From Scopulariopsis brevicaulis (Eukaryota > Ascomycota > Sordariomycetes > Microascales > Microascaceae): a stretch of 64,000 nucleotides of DNA. The position numbers and the translations under genes were made by a program. The notes beneath the pieces are model-generated. The model worked only from the letters and a program-made list of their open reading frames with translations. It was not told the origin of the DNA and did no database searches. Each line of letters opens with the position of its first letter. The first letter of the stretch is position 1. The stretch lies in assembly GCA_017657125.1 (NCBI GenBank), contig JAGFNX010000103.1, positions 62,001-126,000 of the forward strand, in the 5' to 3' direction. Below, in pieces: positions 45,701 through 57,353 of the stretch.

Positions 45701-46648
45701 CAGTACATCAAGAGGAGGAACGAGCTGGAGGCGGCAGATAGAGAGTATGTCCCCCGCGTACCCGCCAGGCCACTTAGCGTCTTTCCCCCAAAACCAGACC
45801 CGGTGTCGGGGCTGGTAATTAGACTCCCTGCTTACGCCCCTTTAGCATCCTGGAGATCGCCCCTACTGGGGATGTCAATACGGACCGTGCGATTGCCAAG
45901 AAGTGAGTATCACCCATCCCCTGCGGCGGGCCGAGCGAAGGAGGAAGTGGGGTCGTTTCCACGGTGCTAACTATGATTCAGGGTTAAGGCTGAGCTGGGG
46001 CGCCTCGAGAAGAACAAGGAGCGGCGGCTGCAGCGGGAGCAGAACAAGAAGCTCCAGGACGGCGGCGCAGCGCAGTCGCCTGACGCCAGTGTGTCGAGCA
46101 AGCCCGTCACGGGCACAACCAGGAAGTGTGCCAACTGCGGCCAGGTCGGGCACATCAAGACGAACAAGAAGTATGCAGGCCCCCAATCTCTCCTTCTCCC
46201 CTCTACCCCTGTTCCCTGTCATTAGTTTCAGCGATGCCGTGGCTGGCGGCGGCTTTGATCTTGAAGCGAAGATGCTGCCCATTTTTCCGAAGGTGGATTT
46301 CACTCGGGTGTTTTACGAGCGGACGCATGGCCGGTGGAAGCCAAGGTTTAATTTGAGGGAGGTGATGAGGGTGGCGATTAGGGAGAGGAGGGAGAAGCTC
46401 GGGATGCGTCCGAGGAGACGGCCGAGGAAGCGCTGATTGGCGCTTTGCCCTTCTCCTTTTCCCATCTTTCCGCCATGCCGCTTATATTCACCCTTTACAT
46501 TGTCTTCATCAGGTTTAGTATAGGATAGACGCTAACCGCTCACGCTAGGCTCTGCCCGCTACTCAACGGGACCGTCAAGTCCGGGGAGCGCGCGGAACAG
46601 GGTGGATTCGGGGGCTTCAACCAGTCGGCGGCTTCGCCTCCCGTCTAG
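42713..46648 (+). CDS. taf1: TFIID subunit TAF1
   Basis: Largest scaffold subunit of TFIID, which binds TBP and core promoters. Four exons, 42713..45744, 45846..45902, 45982..46170 and 46549..46648, give 1125 residues. The N-terminus is acidic with DDAFDFEDISDDDLPDEEP and likely covers the TBP-binding region. The block WNEILVPRPAEF and the TAF1 central domain (DUF3591) follow, recognisable by RPPFRVRKYVGRPLEFSKRS, ALRLTWPYYKTKLVERQDQF, YRAPLFQHKPREGDFILGRS and HIFVVGQTFPSVEVPGP. After KRLRIVRQMR the C-terminus has IAPTGDVNTDRAIAKK, the basic coil LGRLEKNKERRLQREQNKK and a zinc knuckle CANCGQVGHIKTNKKLCP, whose last Cys is in exon 4. There is no bromodomain, as usual in fungi. Two ATGs (42713, 42716) are adjacent, so the start is uncertain by one residue. 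The last intron (378 bp) is unusually long and contains an in-frame open stretch. Confidence 0.94.
46226..46436 (+). other. Possible alternative last exon of TAF1
   Basis: Inside the final TAF1 intron. Using the same donor at 46171 with the acceptor CATTAG at 46225 gives a 55-bp intron and an in-frame exon of 69 codons plus stop. It starts FSDAVAGGGFDLEAKMLPIF and ends in the Arg-rich RPRRRPRKR. The isoform would lose the fourth Cys of the zinc knuckle. No transcript evidence is available here. Confidence 0.35.
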
Positions 46649-49600
46649 GTCGGGAATGGTGTCTGAGGTTGCGATGTGGTGTGGGGTCGCTCAGCGAAAG
46701 CTTAGAAGTGCGGCGGGAGATTGTTCTCCCGGGGGGGAGAGGAAAGCGAGAGGGGAGTATGAAGCGATTGTGTTGTGGGCGGGGCAAGGGGAACTGGGTC
46801 GCATGGTTAACGGCGTTTGGGGGGTATCTGTACGCTTTAGCTTTTTATTGAGAATGATACCCGGGAATGGAAGGCATTGGCATCGATCTTTGTGGAGCGT
46901 GCTGGGATATGGCTTTGTATGATGCAGTAATACCACGACTCCTGGTCCACGGGCCCTCCAAATTGCTCTGTCGATGTTTCTACAGCGACGTGGGGTTGAT
47001 TGAGCTTGGCCATGATGACTCCGCAAATCGGATCCTTGACCCCGCGATGCCCACAACATGCCACGGAGAGACACGCGTCACACGCGAGAAGCGCGCCGGG
47101 GTCGAACTCGTCCCGTTTCGGGCTAGATCCCGCCGGCTAGCCACGTGCATCCGGCCCGTTCGGCCGTCAGGATAAATATAGAAACGGGGTTTCATCTTTT
47201 GCGTTGTGGATGCGTGGTAAGGCTGGCTTGTGTGGGGTACGGATGGGAGTGGGGAGTGGGGTGGGGAGGAGTGACGGCATGCCGAGGTGCTGGGGTTGTG
47301 TTGTTGATTGGGACGGTGAGATGGGGGGAGGTGAGGCAAAAGGTGAGGGAGGACAGATTGGGACGGGATGGGACGGGATGGGATGGGATGGGATATGGGA
47401 TAGGCGAGCGGGCAGACAGGGGAACGCGTGGGGTTTCCTGAAATAGAAATGGTAGACGTGTGATGCGGATGTTGAACCGCGGATTCGAGGTGAGAGCGCT
47501 TGTGCTCGGTGAGGCGAGAGCAGGAAGCGAGACAGGGTGCACTTGGGAAGCGCAAGTCGTAGTGTTGCGGTCTGGTGGCTCGACGCCGAGACACTAAGGC
47601 CCGGCCCGATCGTCTGTCAGGCCGCGGGCACTAACGCGATTGACAAGACATGGCTCCGCCCACAAGGTCTCGAAACGGTCTAGGACTCTGAAGTCCTACA
47701 TGACCAATGGCCGAACGAACCCCGCGATTCGTCCTCCCGTCTAGCCCCGAGTCCCCGCCGCCGCCCTTCCCAACGGAGACGCGGGGAAATGACGACGCTT
47801 GGCCAAACAAGTGGCCGCTTCCCTCACTTCCTCCGTCCCCTTCGAATACTTTCGAAACGGGCACGGGCTCGGAGAACAAGAAGCGCACCAGGTCCGCTCC
47901 GGAAGCGGAGCGGGACCAATCTGCCTGCCGTTCGGGGTTGTCGTCTCGATAGACTTTCCCGAAATGGAGGGGGGAAACGTTCCATTTCGTGCGTTGCTAT
48001 TTTTAGGTCTATTTTTAGGTGCGTGGTTGGGGACGGACGGGACTTGCGGGTGCATGTGGAGGCGTCGTGGCGGGGCGGGGGCTTTTTCCATGTGCTTGAG
48101 GCCCGCGGATTGTGATGGGGACTGGGCTTGGCTTCTCGTCATACTTGCATACTTGGAGGCGCTGCACTGCCTCGGGGTATGTGCCGTGCTTGCTTTGGCG
48201 CGGGCGCTTGTGGGGTTCTCGTCTGCTCGGTGAGCTCTTGAATCCGGTTCTGCCATCTTGGTGACATGGTGGGGTCATCGCAGATAAGATGCGCGAAAGT
48301 GGGATGAATGAGACGGGAGCGGGTGGCTGGCCTCTGGGCGGCTAGAGGAGGTGCGGGGGACGGCCGCCGGAAGGGCTGCCTGCCTCCGGTGACAAATGAC
48401 GTCTCATTCTTCGTCCCCTCTGGGGCCGCACTTGCGTCTGCGCGAGCCTGTCTTGGGGCGGCTGCGCTCGTTACCCTGGCATTCCTGGGCGGCATGTTCA
48501 AATCGATACCTGCTCTCTGCATGGTGACATCGCCTCCCCTTTTCCCACTCATCACACTCTTTCGTCCGTCCAGTTGGGACTCACGCGCGGCCTCGCTTAT
48601 CCAGGCGACCGCGCGTGTCGATGTCACCTCGCACGTAGCTCCCGCGCGTACGCTACCATGCACACCACCATCACTGATATGCTGACTCCATCGAGGGCAC
48701 CAGGTCGCCGAGCTACTCCCGACATGCTCAAATTCATGACATGTAATCCGACCAAGAGGCACAAGGCGCAACCTGACAAGATAAGCTGCGTTTTGAAAAA
48801 CCAGCTTGCGTCCGAAAGGCCCGACTGCAAGGCGGCGGTGGCTCAGCTCCGGCAGAGAAGAGTGCGCTAATGCACCCTCTGGAATGGAGAGTCTCGGCCC
48901 TCCGAGCTGGCCCTTGCTTCCCCGCCCGATGAGACCGGGCCGGGGGAGTTCGGTCTGTGGCCACTGGGGGACGGGGGGAGAGGGCTCCGCCACGCTGACT
49001 GGCCATGTCATCGCCAATGGCGCGCGATGTGACGGAGGGCTGGTGTTCGTCGCGTTGATCTTGAGAGTTTTGGGTAGGCGGAGATCAGGTGGGTGTGGCT
49101 GGGGCCTTAATTCTCCGACTTGTTTCTGTGGGAAAAAAATAATAATTACCGAGTACTAGATTTACTCGGAGACCATCCGGTTCTCAAGGCCTCTTTCGCG
49201 ATACAAGTACACACTGTCCTTGTCCGCCGTTCCATGGGCGCAGATGGAACCGCCCCGGCGCCGTCAGCTGCGTGCTGCCGCCCTCCTCGTACTGTACTCG
49301 CATGGATCGGGAGAGTGTCTCAGACAGGTGATAGGCCGGCAGCTTGGGACAGGATGATCACATATCCGCACCTCGTAAACGTACCGGTATTTGGATGGAA
49401 GGGTGAAATTGTCTCTGGGCTGATGTGCGTTGCGCGAGTCCACCGGGTGGAGTTTTGGCAGGGATGCGCGTGTCGGAGCTACCTTTGACGCGGTAGTGTT
49501 TCCCTTTTATGCCGAATGTTGGCATTTTGGTTCCGTGCTATTATGTCTTGATGTGAGCTTTGCATGTAAGATGAGGCTATCGAGAAGTCTCAAAAGAGGC

Positions 49601-50623
49601 GGTCGTCGCACAAGACAAAGGCTTGTTAGTCGCCAACGTTTGCTGATATTCCTGTCGGCGAACTTGACCCTACTCGGCACTGACATCTCGAATTCGGCAA
49701 GGGCGCTCTCTCCCCGTGGGTCCCTGTGGGACACCAAGTACCCACGACTCCAAAGGTCCCTACCCCTCGACCAATCACAGCCACCCGCCCCGTCGCACCC
49801 CTCACGTCGCCCGTCTCCGCACCCCCTGGGCCAAGGGCTGGGCGCAAAGCCAGTAGCCCCCGACCCCCCAAGATTTCCCTTTTCCCTCGCCCATCCCTTC
49901 CCATTCTCCTGTCCTCCCGCCACCCGACTGAACACGATCCCGTCTATTATTAGAATCATCGACGCCAGATTCAGCCCCATCGACCTGCACAGCAACGACG
50001 CCTATCCACTTCAGACCTGTCGCATCCGCGCGAAGCCCAACGACGAGAAGCCGCTTCGTCTTTTTTTTTCTCTTGCTACCTGCGTGGGCGCGCGAGCCGA
50101 TTAATTGTACGTACTCCCTGCTTGGCGATGGCCGCAGCGCAAGCCCGCCCCCCCGAAGCGAGCCCTCTCCGAGCCCCTCCACAATAGATCCGCACAAGAC
50201 ACAACCGTCGCCCTTCCTTGCCCTCCCGCGTCGAGGGAAACTGCACATCAGAAGAAGGCCCGGCCTATCCCCTGGCGTACTTCATCCCCCGCATACCCGC
50301 CGCCCCCATCCTTCGCGCCAGTACCTTGTTCTATTTCTAGACCAAGGACCCTTGCACTACCCAAACATCCCGCCGCCTCTTGGAGATCGCTTTCTGTAGA
50401 CATCGCCATAATTGACCGTTGGCCTTTGAGCAGACGCCCTTCGCCGCTGTAGTTATCGCATTGCCGTCGTCGCCATCGCCATCGCCATCGCCGCTCCCGA
50501 CCGCCTCTCCCTCGACGAGGCATCCTCGATCGATCCGGCGCCTCGACGTCCGTCGACGATAACCGCCGCAGCTTGCGGCCGCCGCGAGGTCCTCGAAGAG
50601 CACAGCATTCCAAAGCCGCGAAA
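46649..50623. other. Gene-poor 4 kb stretch
   Basis: No supportable gene between TAF1 and the MADS-box gene. It holds a G-run array at 47358-47400 and many unsupported frames (the longest, 48139-49017 minus, lacks features). The right end, about 50100-50623, should be the leader and promoter of the MADS-box gene. Confidence 0.55.
47358..47400. repeat. GGGAT/GGGAC pentamer array, G-quadruplex-prone
   Basis: About seven GGG runs are spaced by AT or AC (units GGGAC and GGGAT), on the plus strand. This meets the usual G-quadruplex spacing rule. It lies in non-coding sequence. Confidence 0.7.
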
Positions 50624-52604
50624 ATGGGTCGGAGGAAGATTGAGATCAAGGCCATCAAGGATGACCGGAATCGCTCGGTGTAAGTCTTCCCACGCGGACG
50701 TCCCTTTGCGCGCTTCCGCGAGACTGACAGTCTTTCCAAGTACGTTCCTGAAGCGCAAGGGCGGCCTCTTCAAGAAGGCTCACGAGCTTTCCGTGCTCTG
50801 CTCGGTGGACGTGGCCGTCTTTATATTTGGCAACAACAAGAAACTCTATGAGTACTCCTCGGCGGACATGCGCGAGCTCATCACGCGCTATACCTACGTA
50901 AGTCTTTGCGGCTCGCGTCATCCAAGACATCGTCTCTGACACTTTTTCTAGCACGGCGGCCCGAACGAGCACAAGGGTCCCATAGACTTCAATGGCGGCC
51001 AGGACGAGTCCGAGTCCGTCGAGGACGGCACGCCTCAGCGGGACTCCATGGACCCCCAGATGATGCCGCCTCACTTCCAGGGACAGGCGCCCTACCAGCA
51101 CATGAAGAAGCATGACGCTTCCGCGTCGCCGCCGATGCCGAATGGCGTGCCCTACCACCCCGGCTACGCCGCGCAGCGCGGCCACACTCCCCAGCCGCAG
51201 ATGGGTTCCCGGCCGGCGTCGAGGAACGACGGGAGGAGATTGGGCCCCATGATGCCTCCTCAGCCGAGCCCGCAGCCTCCGGTGAACGGCTATGCGTACA
51301 TGCCGAATCCCGCCGTCTACACTCCGCAGAGCCACTCGCCCATGCCTCCTCACAGTCTACCTCCTCAGCATCCCCCTCACAGTCTACCTCCCCAGCACCC
51401 GCCTCAATACGCCTATCCCCCCGCGCAACCCCAGCCGACCCCGCCTCAGGTCCACACGCCACTACCGCCCCAGTACGTTGAGGACCAGCACCGCTCTTCT
51501 ATGCCGCCGAGCTACGCGCCCCAGGGGCCTCATCTACCTCCAGTGTCCCACGCCGAGCCCTCGCCCCGGACGCTCCCACAGCTACTACCGCCACAGGCGC
51601 CGCCCGCACACATGTCTCCGCCGCCGCCCCAGCAACAGCAGCAGCAACAGGAACCGCAACCCCAACCGCCGCCACAGGACCCGCAGCCCCCGGCACCAGT
51701 GGAACCCAGCGCCGCGCCTCCCCCGGAGCGCCCACGGGTGCCCCTGCTGAACACCTCGGACGCCATCAAGCGGCAGCCGCAGCGCAAGCAGCACAGCATC
51801 TTCACGCCCATCGACGAGAACAGGTCCATCCTCTCGCAGCACCTCGCGTCCTTCGCAGCGGAGCCCGAGCGGATCAAGACCGAGTCGCGGATAAAGAACG
51901 AGCCAAACAGCCGCTCGCAGTCGATGGACGTCTCAAGTGTCACGCGGAACGGGGATGCGGCGAGGTCGCCCCCCGAATCGCAGCGGGCGAGCTCGCAGAT
52001 GCCGAGGCCGATGCCCCGCGTCTCGATCCCTGAGACGACGTTTACTCCGCCTCCGAGGTCGGACAGTCTGAAGTCGGGGAGTATGCCGCCGCGGCCGCGG
52101 CTCAAAGTGCAGATACCGGACGAGAGCTCCGAGAACGGCGGCAGCGCGACGGTCCCTTCTGCCTCCCCTCGCGGGACGGAACAACCCGCGCAGACGCACC
52201 GTCCGCCCATACAGGTCCTCCCGCCGCCGTCGCCCTCCGGCCCGGCGCTCCTCTCGGCTGGCGCGACCGGGCCGCCTAACCCTTTCGCGAGGCCGCCGCC
52301 GCGCGAGGGTGCGAATGGGAGCATGAACATCGATACCCCCGTCTCGGCGCTGCCGTCTAGGTTCTTGAACAGCGACTTGTTGCCCAGCCCGAGTAGTTTC
52401 TACCCGGACTGGAATTTCAGGGGGGGCGATAGTAATACGCTGCCTAGCCCCTTGAACTTTGCGACGCCGGTTGTAGGGACGGGGCCTTCGTTTTTGAGGG
52501 ATGAGCCGCCGAGTATCGGAAAGAGGAAGAGTCCGGAGGGGGGCGGGGGTGGGGAGGAGGGGAGTCCGGAGGCGAAGAGGGCTAGGGGGGAGAGGGATGG
52601 GTAG
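50624..52604 (+). CDS. rlm1: MADS-box transcription factor, Rlm1/MEF2 type
   Basis: DNA-binding regulator; yeast Rlm1 acts below the cell wall integrity MAP kinase. Exons 50624..50679, 50741..50897 and 50952..52604 give 621 residues. The first two exons make the MADS domain: MGRRKIEIKAIKDDRNRSV, TFLKRKGGLFKKAHELSVLC, SVDVAVFIFGNNKKLYEYSS. The IKAIKDDRNR and GLFKKAHELSVLC wording is the MEF2/Rlm1 class rather than the SRF/Mcm1 class. The remainder is Pro/Gln/Ser-rich and probably disordered: a duplicated HSLPPQHPP unit, a run of seven Gln, and several Ser-Pro and Thr-Pro sites that could be MAP kinase targets. IFTPIDENRSILSQHLASF is a helical-looking conserved island. A stretch close to the C-terminus (LNSDLLPSPSSFYPDWNF) and the Lys/Arg-rich end are also notable. 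The kinase link is by homology only. Confidence 0.93.
51347..51405 (+). repeat. Tandem duplication HSLPPQHPP
   Basis: A 27-nt unit (CACAGTCTACCTCC-type) occurs twice in tandem inside the MADS-box gene and keeps the frame. A short CAG/CAA run coding seven Gln follows at about 51631-51651. Confidence 0.75.
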
Positions 52605-53315
52605 GGGGGTGTAGAGCCTGGTGTCTCGAGCCGTGTATTGCTGGTGGGATGCGGAGGGAAGTCGTGGATGGAGTGGATACCCCTGAACTATTTTCTATTC
52701 CGCTTCTCGCTTTCGGCTTCTGGGGGTGGTGGGAGCCACGGATGTTTTACGCTCATCTAATTCGCTGTTTTGGGAGGTTCCCCTCTTACTATCTAACACT
52801 TGCGTTGGACGATCGATTCGGTGTGAATGATGGGACCCGTTTTCTTTTGGGTTGGGGGAGGGGACATGGTTGGCGTTGATAGGGAAGACGGCGTTTGGGA
52901 TTGGATGGGGGTTGGTTAATGTAGTATACCACCGGATATTGAATGCTCATCTTGCGAATTGACTCTGAAAGCTGGAAATACACGTGTGATGGGAAGGTAA
53001 GGATCAAAGGAGTGGTCAGTAGTAACACCCTTCAATGTCCCTTCAAGCCTACTCAATCGACAACATCCTCGTGACGTAGGGATTCAAGAACGGACTTCAC
53101 GGGACGGGAAGTATCGGTACGCTTTGCATTTACCATCCATTATAAACACACTTCCCCTTTTACCATTACCGACTCCGTACGCCTCCCTCACCCGCTCCTC
53201 CAGAAGGTATAAGAAAAAAGCTCGCCCACCAGCCAAACTTGGAAACCAAGCCCGCGCAAAAACCCGTGCTTCCGCCGTCTCGAACCTGCCTCCCGTTCCT
53301 GCACAACTACACCCC
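52605..53315. other. Convergent intergenic region
   Basis: 711 bp between the MADS-box and Arp4 stops. Frames from the antisense strand of Arp4 run in but are shadows. No structured element recognised. Confidence 0.6.
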
Positions 53316-54790
53316 CTACTTGCACCTCCGCTCGACGATGCTGGGCCCGTGCTCCTCGTACTCCTGCTTCGAGATCCACATCTGGTGGAACGTCCCCAGG
53401 CTCGCCAGGATGCTCCCGCCGATCCAGCTCCCGAAGCGCCGCTCGCTCGACAGGCCCGCGGCGTGGAGCCGGACCTTGGTCCCGGGGTACATGGCGGCCA
53501 GCTCGTTGTTCAGGCGGTCCCCGAACCCGTTGAGGAGCGTGGTGCTCCCCGTCAGCACGACGTTGTGCAGGAGCCCCGGCCGCAGGTCGACGTCCACGGC
53601 GCCGAGGCTCGCGCGCACGAGCTCCGGTATCGTCTGCTGCTTCGTGATGGGCTCGGCCGTCGGGTACGCCGCGCCCTCGTCCCACATGCCCTCCGACACG
53701 CGGAAGCGCTGCTCGCGCCACATCTGGTTCGAGCCGTCGGGCATCTCGAAGACGCGGCCCGGCTGGCCGCGGATGAACTCCTCGTTGCCCGGGGCGGAGT
53801 ACCGGTTCGGGCCGCGCCACGTCTCGACGACGGACTCCTTGAACTCGGTGAGGACGCGCTCCTCCTCCCAGGCCTGGAACGACGGGTGGATCTCGAAGGG
53901 GAACTGCCGGCGGCGGTACTGCGCGGGGAGGCCGGCGTCGACGGGCGTCTTGCTCTCGACGAGGAAGGTGGGGACCAGGTCGACCTTTGGCTCCGACTGC
54001 GAGAGCATGGAGCGCACTTGGTCCGAGAGCCAGAGGCCGCCGACGGGGGACCGCTGGACGGAGCGCTTGAGGACCATGCCGTCGTGGATGCACGTCACGG
54101 ACGTGTTGGCGCCGCCGACGTCGATGACGAGCGCGGACGCCTTGCCGGCCGCGAAGGCGGAGAGGACGGGGGTCCGGGAGAGCCAGAAGGCGGGGCAGCC
54201 CCAGCTCTCCATGATGACCTCGGCGGCCTTCTCGCGCGCCTTGCCGGCGTTCCAGGGCGCCTCCGTCATGAGGAGCGGGTTCTCCGCCAGCGGCTTCTCC
54301 TCTCCCTCAGCATCGACCTCGGGGGCCGCGTCGGCGCCCCCCATGTCGACGTCGCCCTCGCCGTCCTTCTTGGGGTCGTCGTTGAGCCCGTTGCGCGCCG
54401 GGGCCGTGGCGCGCGGGGCGTGCAGGCGGCGGAGCAGCGCGTTCTCCCACAGCCGGGTCGCGGCGTCCCAATCCTCGACGACGGAGTCGCGGCTCATGTA
54501 GTTGCGGACCTCGAGCCCGGCGCGGGGGACGAAGTACTCGTCGCCAAAGCTGTCGCGTGGCGGGTCGGAGGTGTGCACGTAGGACGAGGGGATCGTCGCC
54601 TTGGGGGAGTCCTCGCCCGCGAAGCCCGCGCGCGTGAGGCAGTAGCCCGGGTCGAGGACGATGGCGGAGACCTCATCTAGGGGGTGGGTTAGCGGGTGTC
54701 TGCGGGTGTGTGGCTGTTGGGATGGAGGGGCTCACCTCCGCCGTAGACGTCGGTTGGCGCCTGGGTGTTTGGGAGCGGTTGTTGCGCCAT
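53316..54790 (-). CDS. arp4: Actin-related protein Arp4
   Basis: Nuclear actin-related protein shared by the NuA4, SWR1 and INO80 chromatin complexes. Two minus-strand exons, 54736..54790 and 53316..54676, join in phase 1 across a 59-bp intron (donor GTGAGC) and give 471 residues. The start, ending in TDVYGGDEVSAIVLDPGY with TRAGFAGEDSP, is the Arp4 form of the actin phosphate-1 loop. Later actin-fold blocks are ALVIDVGGANTSV (phosphate 2) and LHNVVLTGSTTLLNGFGDRL (adenosine region). The end GSWIGGSILASLGTFHQMWI followed by SKQEYEEHG is the standard actin C-terminal pattern. An acidic insert (GEGDVDMGGADAAPEVDAEG) near residues 135-155 is typical of fungal Arp4. Arp4 lacks the usual ATPase activity in known cases. 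Confidence 0.93.
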
Positions 54791-55318
54791 GGTGGCCGAG
54801 TTCGTGAGAGCTGGTCCTCCCGGTCAGGTTCGGCGGGACGGGGCGGTTGTGTCTGATGACGGGGAGATGGCGATGTCAATTGGCGCGGGGGTGTCGTCGG
54901 CTCCGCGTTGCTGGCCGGTGTTCGAGGTGGGCTGGGGCGTGGTCCAGAATTTCTTGGGGGTTGGTTGCAGTGGCTGGCAGCTACGAAGCGGCAGCTTCAC
55001 GCACGACGCGCGCCGCGGACTGCTGACTCAGCGCCGGACCCGACGAAATTTTTGGATTGCGCCGGGTCGTCGCGAGAATGGAGCCTCCGATTAAACGAGC
55101 TCGTCTAAGAGCTCACTGAAGCCAATTATGACGGTAGGTTGCTCCTTTTCGTGTCTTTCGCACTCGGCATTGCCATGATCACCCAGGAATACTGTTGTCT
55201 ACGCAGTTGCTGTGTGTGACTGCATGCCTCGGCGCGTAATATCTTTTTCGCATTTCTCTCTCGCCTCGGACCATATTGGCTCCGATCTCGAGCTCGCGCT
55301 GACCGTCGTCTAGGAGTC
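54791..55318. other. Divergent promoter, Arp4 / mt LysRS
   Basis: 528 bp shared by two divergent genes. No specific site assigned. Confidence 0.6.
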
Positions 55319-57353
55319 ATGAATTCGCTCCGATGCCTCCGAGGCCAGCAAGCCCGGATACCCCGATGTATCCCGCGTAGGGTCACACCGCGCGTTTTTG
55401 CAGTCCCGCCCTCGCCCTCACGATGCGCCCCCGTCCGGTCGTTCTCGAGGACGTCACGGACGCTCGAAGATAGCAAGAGGGATGCGGAAGCCGACATGGA
55501 AAGCTATGCGCAGGGCCGGCTCCGGCGGTTGGAGGGCCTGAAGAATGGCGAGGAGGGTGTCTTGGACGAGGTGTTCCCCAGGCTGGAGCACCGGACCGAG
55601 ACCATGTCCGTCGCCGAGTTCCTGGACGCCAATAGCGAGGTCGAAGCCCACGACTCGACTGCCGATGCGGTGACATTATACGGTATGCGCCTACCACCGC
55701 GTACGAACCCTCGATAGGTGACTAAACACGTGTGCCCGGTTTAGGACGAGTCCGGTCTGTTCGCCGCCACGGATCGTACTTCCTCTTTGTCGATATCGTG
55801 AACCAGTTCCACTCGGTCCAGGCCATGATCAACTGGGCCAACATGTCCCAGAACTCCGGCATGACGAAGCGGCAGTTCAAGCTGTTTGTCAAGATGATTG
55901 AAAAGGGCGACCACATCTGTACGCATACCCGTCTCCGCTCCCGACATGCACCACGCTGCAGGCGGCGGTATGCCCTACGATCACGAACTGACACATAGCA
56001 GCCATCACCGGGCGGCCAAAGCGCACTAGCACCGGCCAGCTGAGCATCGAAGCCGCTCAAGTCCCCGAGCTCCTCGCGCCAGCGCTAGAACCCATCCCCG
56101 AGGTCCTAACGGGCCCCGAAAAGAAGATCCAGAGGCGCCACCTCGACATGATTGTCAACCAGGACGTGACCGACACCCTGCGGCTAAGGGCTGGCATCCT
56201 GACGTACCTCCGCCAGTTCCTCAACGAGCGGGACTTCCTCGAGTTCCAGACGCCCATCATCGCCGACAACGCCGGCGGCGCCGTGGCGCAGCCCTTCACG
56301 ACGTCCTCGACGGAGCTCCCCTCCAAGGAGCTAGCCCTCCGCATCGCGCCGGAGCTGTGGCTGAAGCGCCTCGTCGTGGGCGGCGTGCACAACGTCTTCG
56401 AGATCGGGCCCTCGTTCCGCAACGAGAGCATCGACGGCACGCACAACCCCGAGTTCACAATGTGCGAGTTCTACAGCGCGTACACGAACCTCGGCGACCT
56501 CATCCGGCGGACCGAGGAGCTGCTCTCGGGCCTCGCGAGGCACTGCCAGGATCTCATCTCCACGCAGCTCAAGTCGCTGCCGGCCGTCGACGCGAACCTG
56601 TTCTCCCCGCCGTTTAGGTACGTCGAGTTCGTGCCTGCGCTGGAAAAGGCGCTGGGCTTCCACCTCCCCAACCTGTCCACCGAGACGGCGCTGGCGGACC
56701 TCGTCACGGTGCTCAAGCTCGCCAACGTCCACATCCCGGGCGACATCCCCACGGGGCTCCCCAAGCTCCTGGACCGCCTGGCGGCCCTCTACCTCGAGCC
56801 CCTCTCCTTCGAGGGGCCCCTCTTCATCACCCACCACCCGTCGTGCATGTCGCCCCTGTCCAAGAGCTTCGTCTGCCCCAAGACGGGCCAGGTGGTCTCG
56901 GCGCGCGCGGAGATCTTCGTGCAGGGCCGCGAACTGGCCAACATGTACGAGGAGGAGAACAACCCGGACCTGCAGCTGCAGAAGATGCTGCAGTACCGCA
57001 AGGGGGCCGAGGCCCGCGCCGAGGCCGCGGTGGAGGACGGGCTGCCGCCGGTCGGGGGCGCGGCGCCGGGTGCTGAGGGGGAGGAGGCGGACGAGGCGCC
57101 GCCCGTGGACCTGAGCTACGTGCAGGCCCTCCGGACGGGGCTGCCGCCTACGGGCGGGTGGGGCTGCGGCGTCGAGAGGCTGGTGATGCTGTTCTCTGGC
57201 TCCCGGAGGATCAGCGACTGCCTTAGCTTTGGGACGCTGAAGAACGTCGTGAGTTTGAATGCGGGGCTTGAGGAGGCGCCGAGGGTGGGGGGCAAGAGCA
57301 GGCTTGAGGAGATTAATAGGAGGATTATCGAGAGGGAGGACGGCGGGAGGTGA
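55319..57353 (+). CDS. msk1: Mitochondrial lysyl-tRNA synthetase
   Basis: Class II enzyme that charges mitochondrial tRNA-Lys. Exons 55319..55682, 55745..55918 and 55999..57353 give 630 residues. The first ~45 residues are Arg-rich with few acids (mitochondrial presequence). The anticodon-binding OB fold starts at GRVRSVRRHGSYFLFVDI. The linker is followed by RHLDMIVNQ and motif 1 (LRQFLNERDFLEFQTPII). Motif 2 reads FEIGPSFRNESIDGTHNPEF, and motif 3 is GGWGCGVERLVMLFSG. The catalytic ELALRIAPELWLKRLVVGG block is present. An insertion rich in Gly, Ala and Glu (about residues 530-555) precedes motif 3. The second intron ends TAGCAG, two acceptors three bases apart, so a form with one residue fewer (exon from 56002) is possible. 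Confidence 0.92.

Noticed and set aside
48139..49017. 292-codon minus-strand frame
   Set aside because: No recognisable feature and no splice support; low-complexity Pro/Arg/Ser content.
53124..54680. 518-codon plus-strand frame over Arp4
   Set aside because: Antisense shadow of Arp4; repetitive Arg/Leu/Ala composition.
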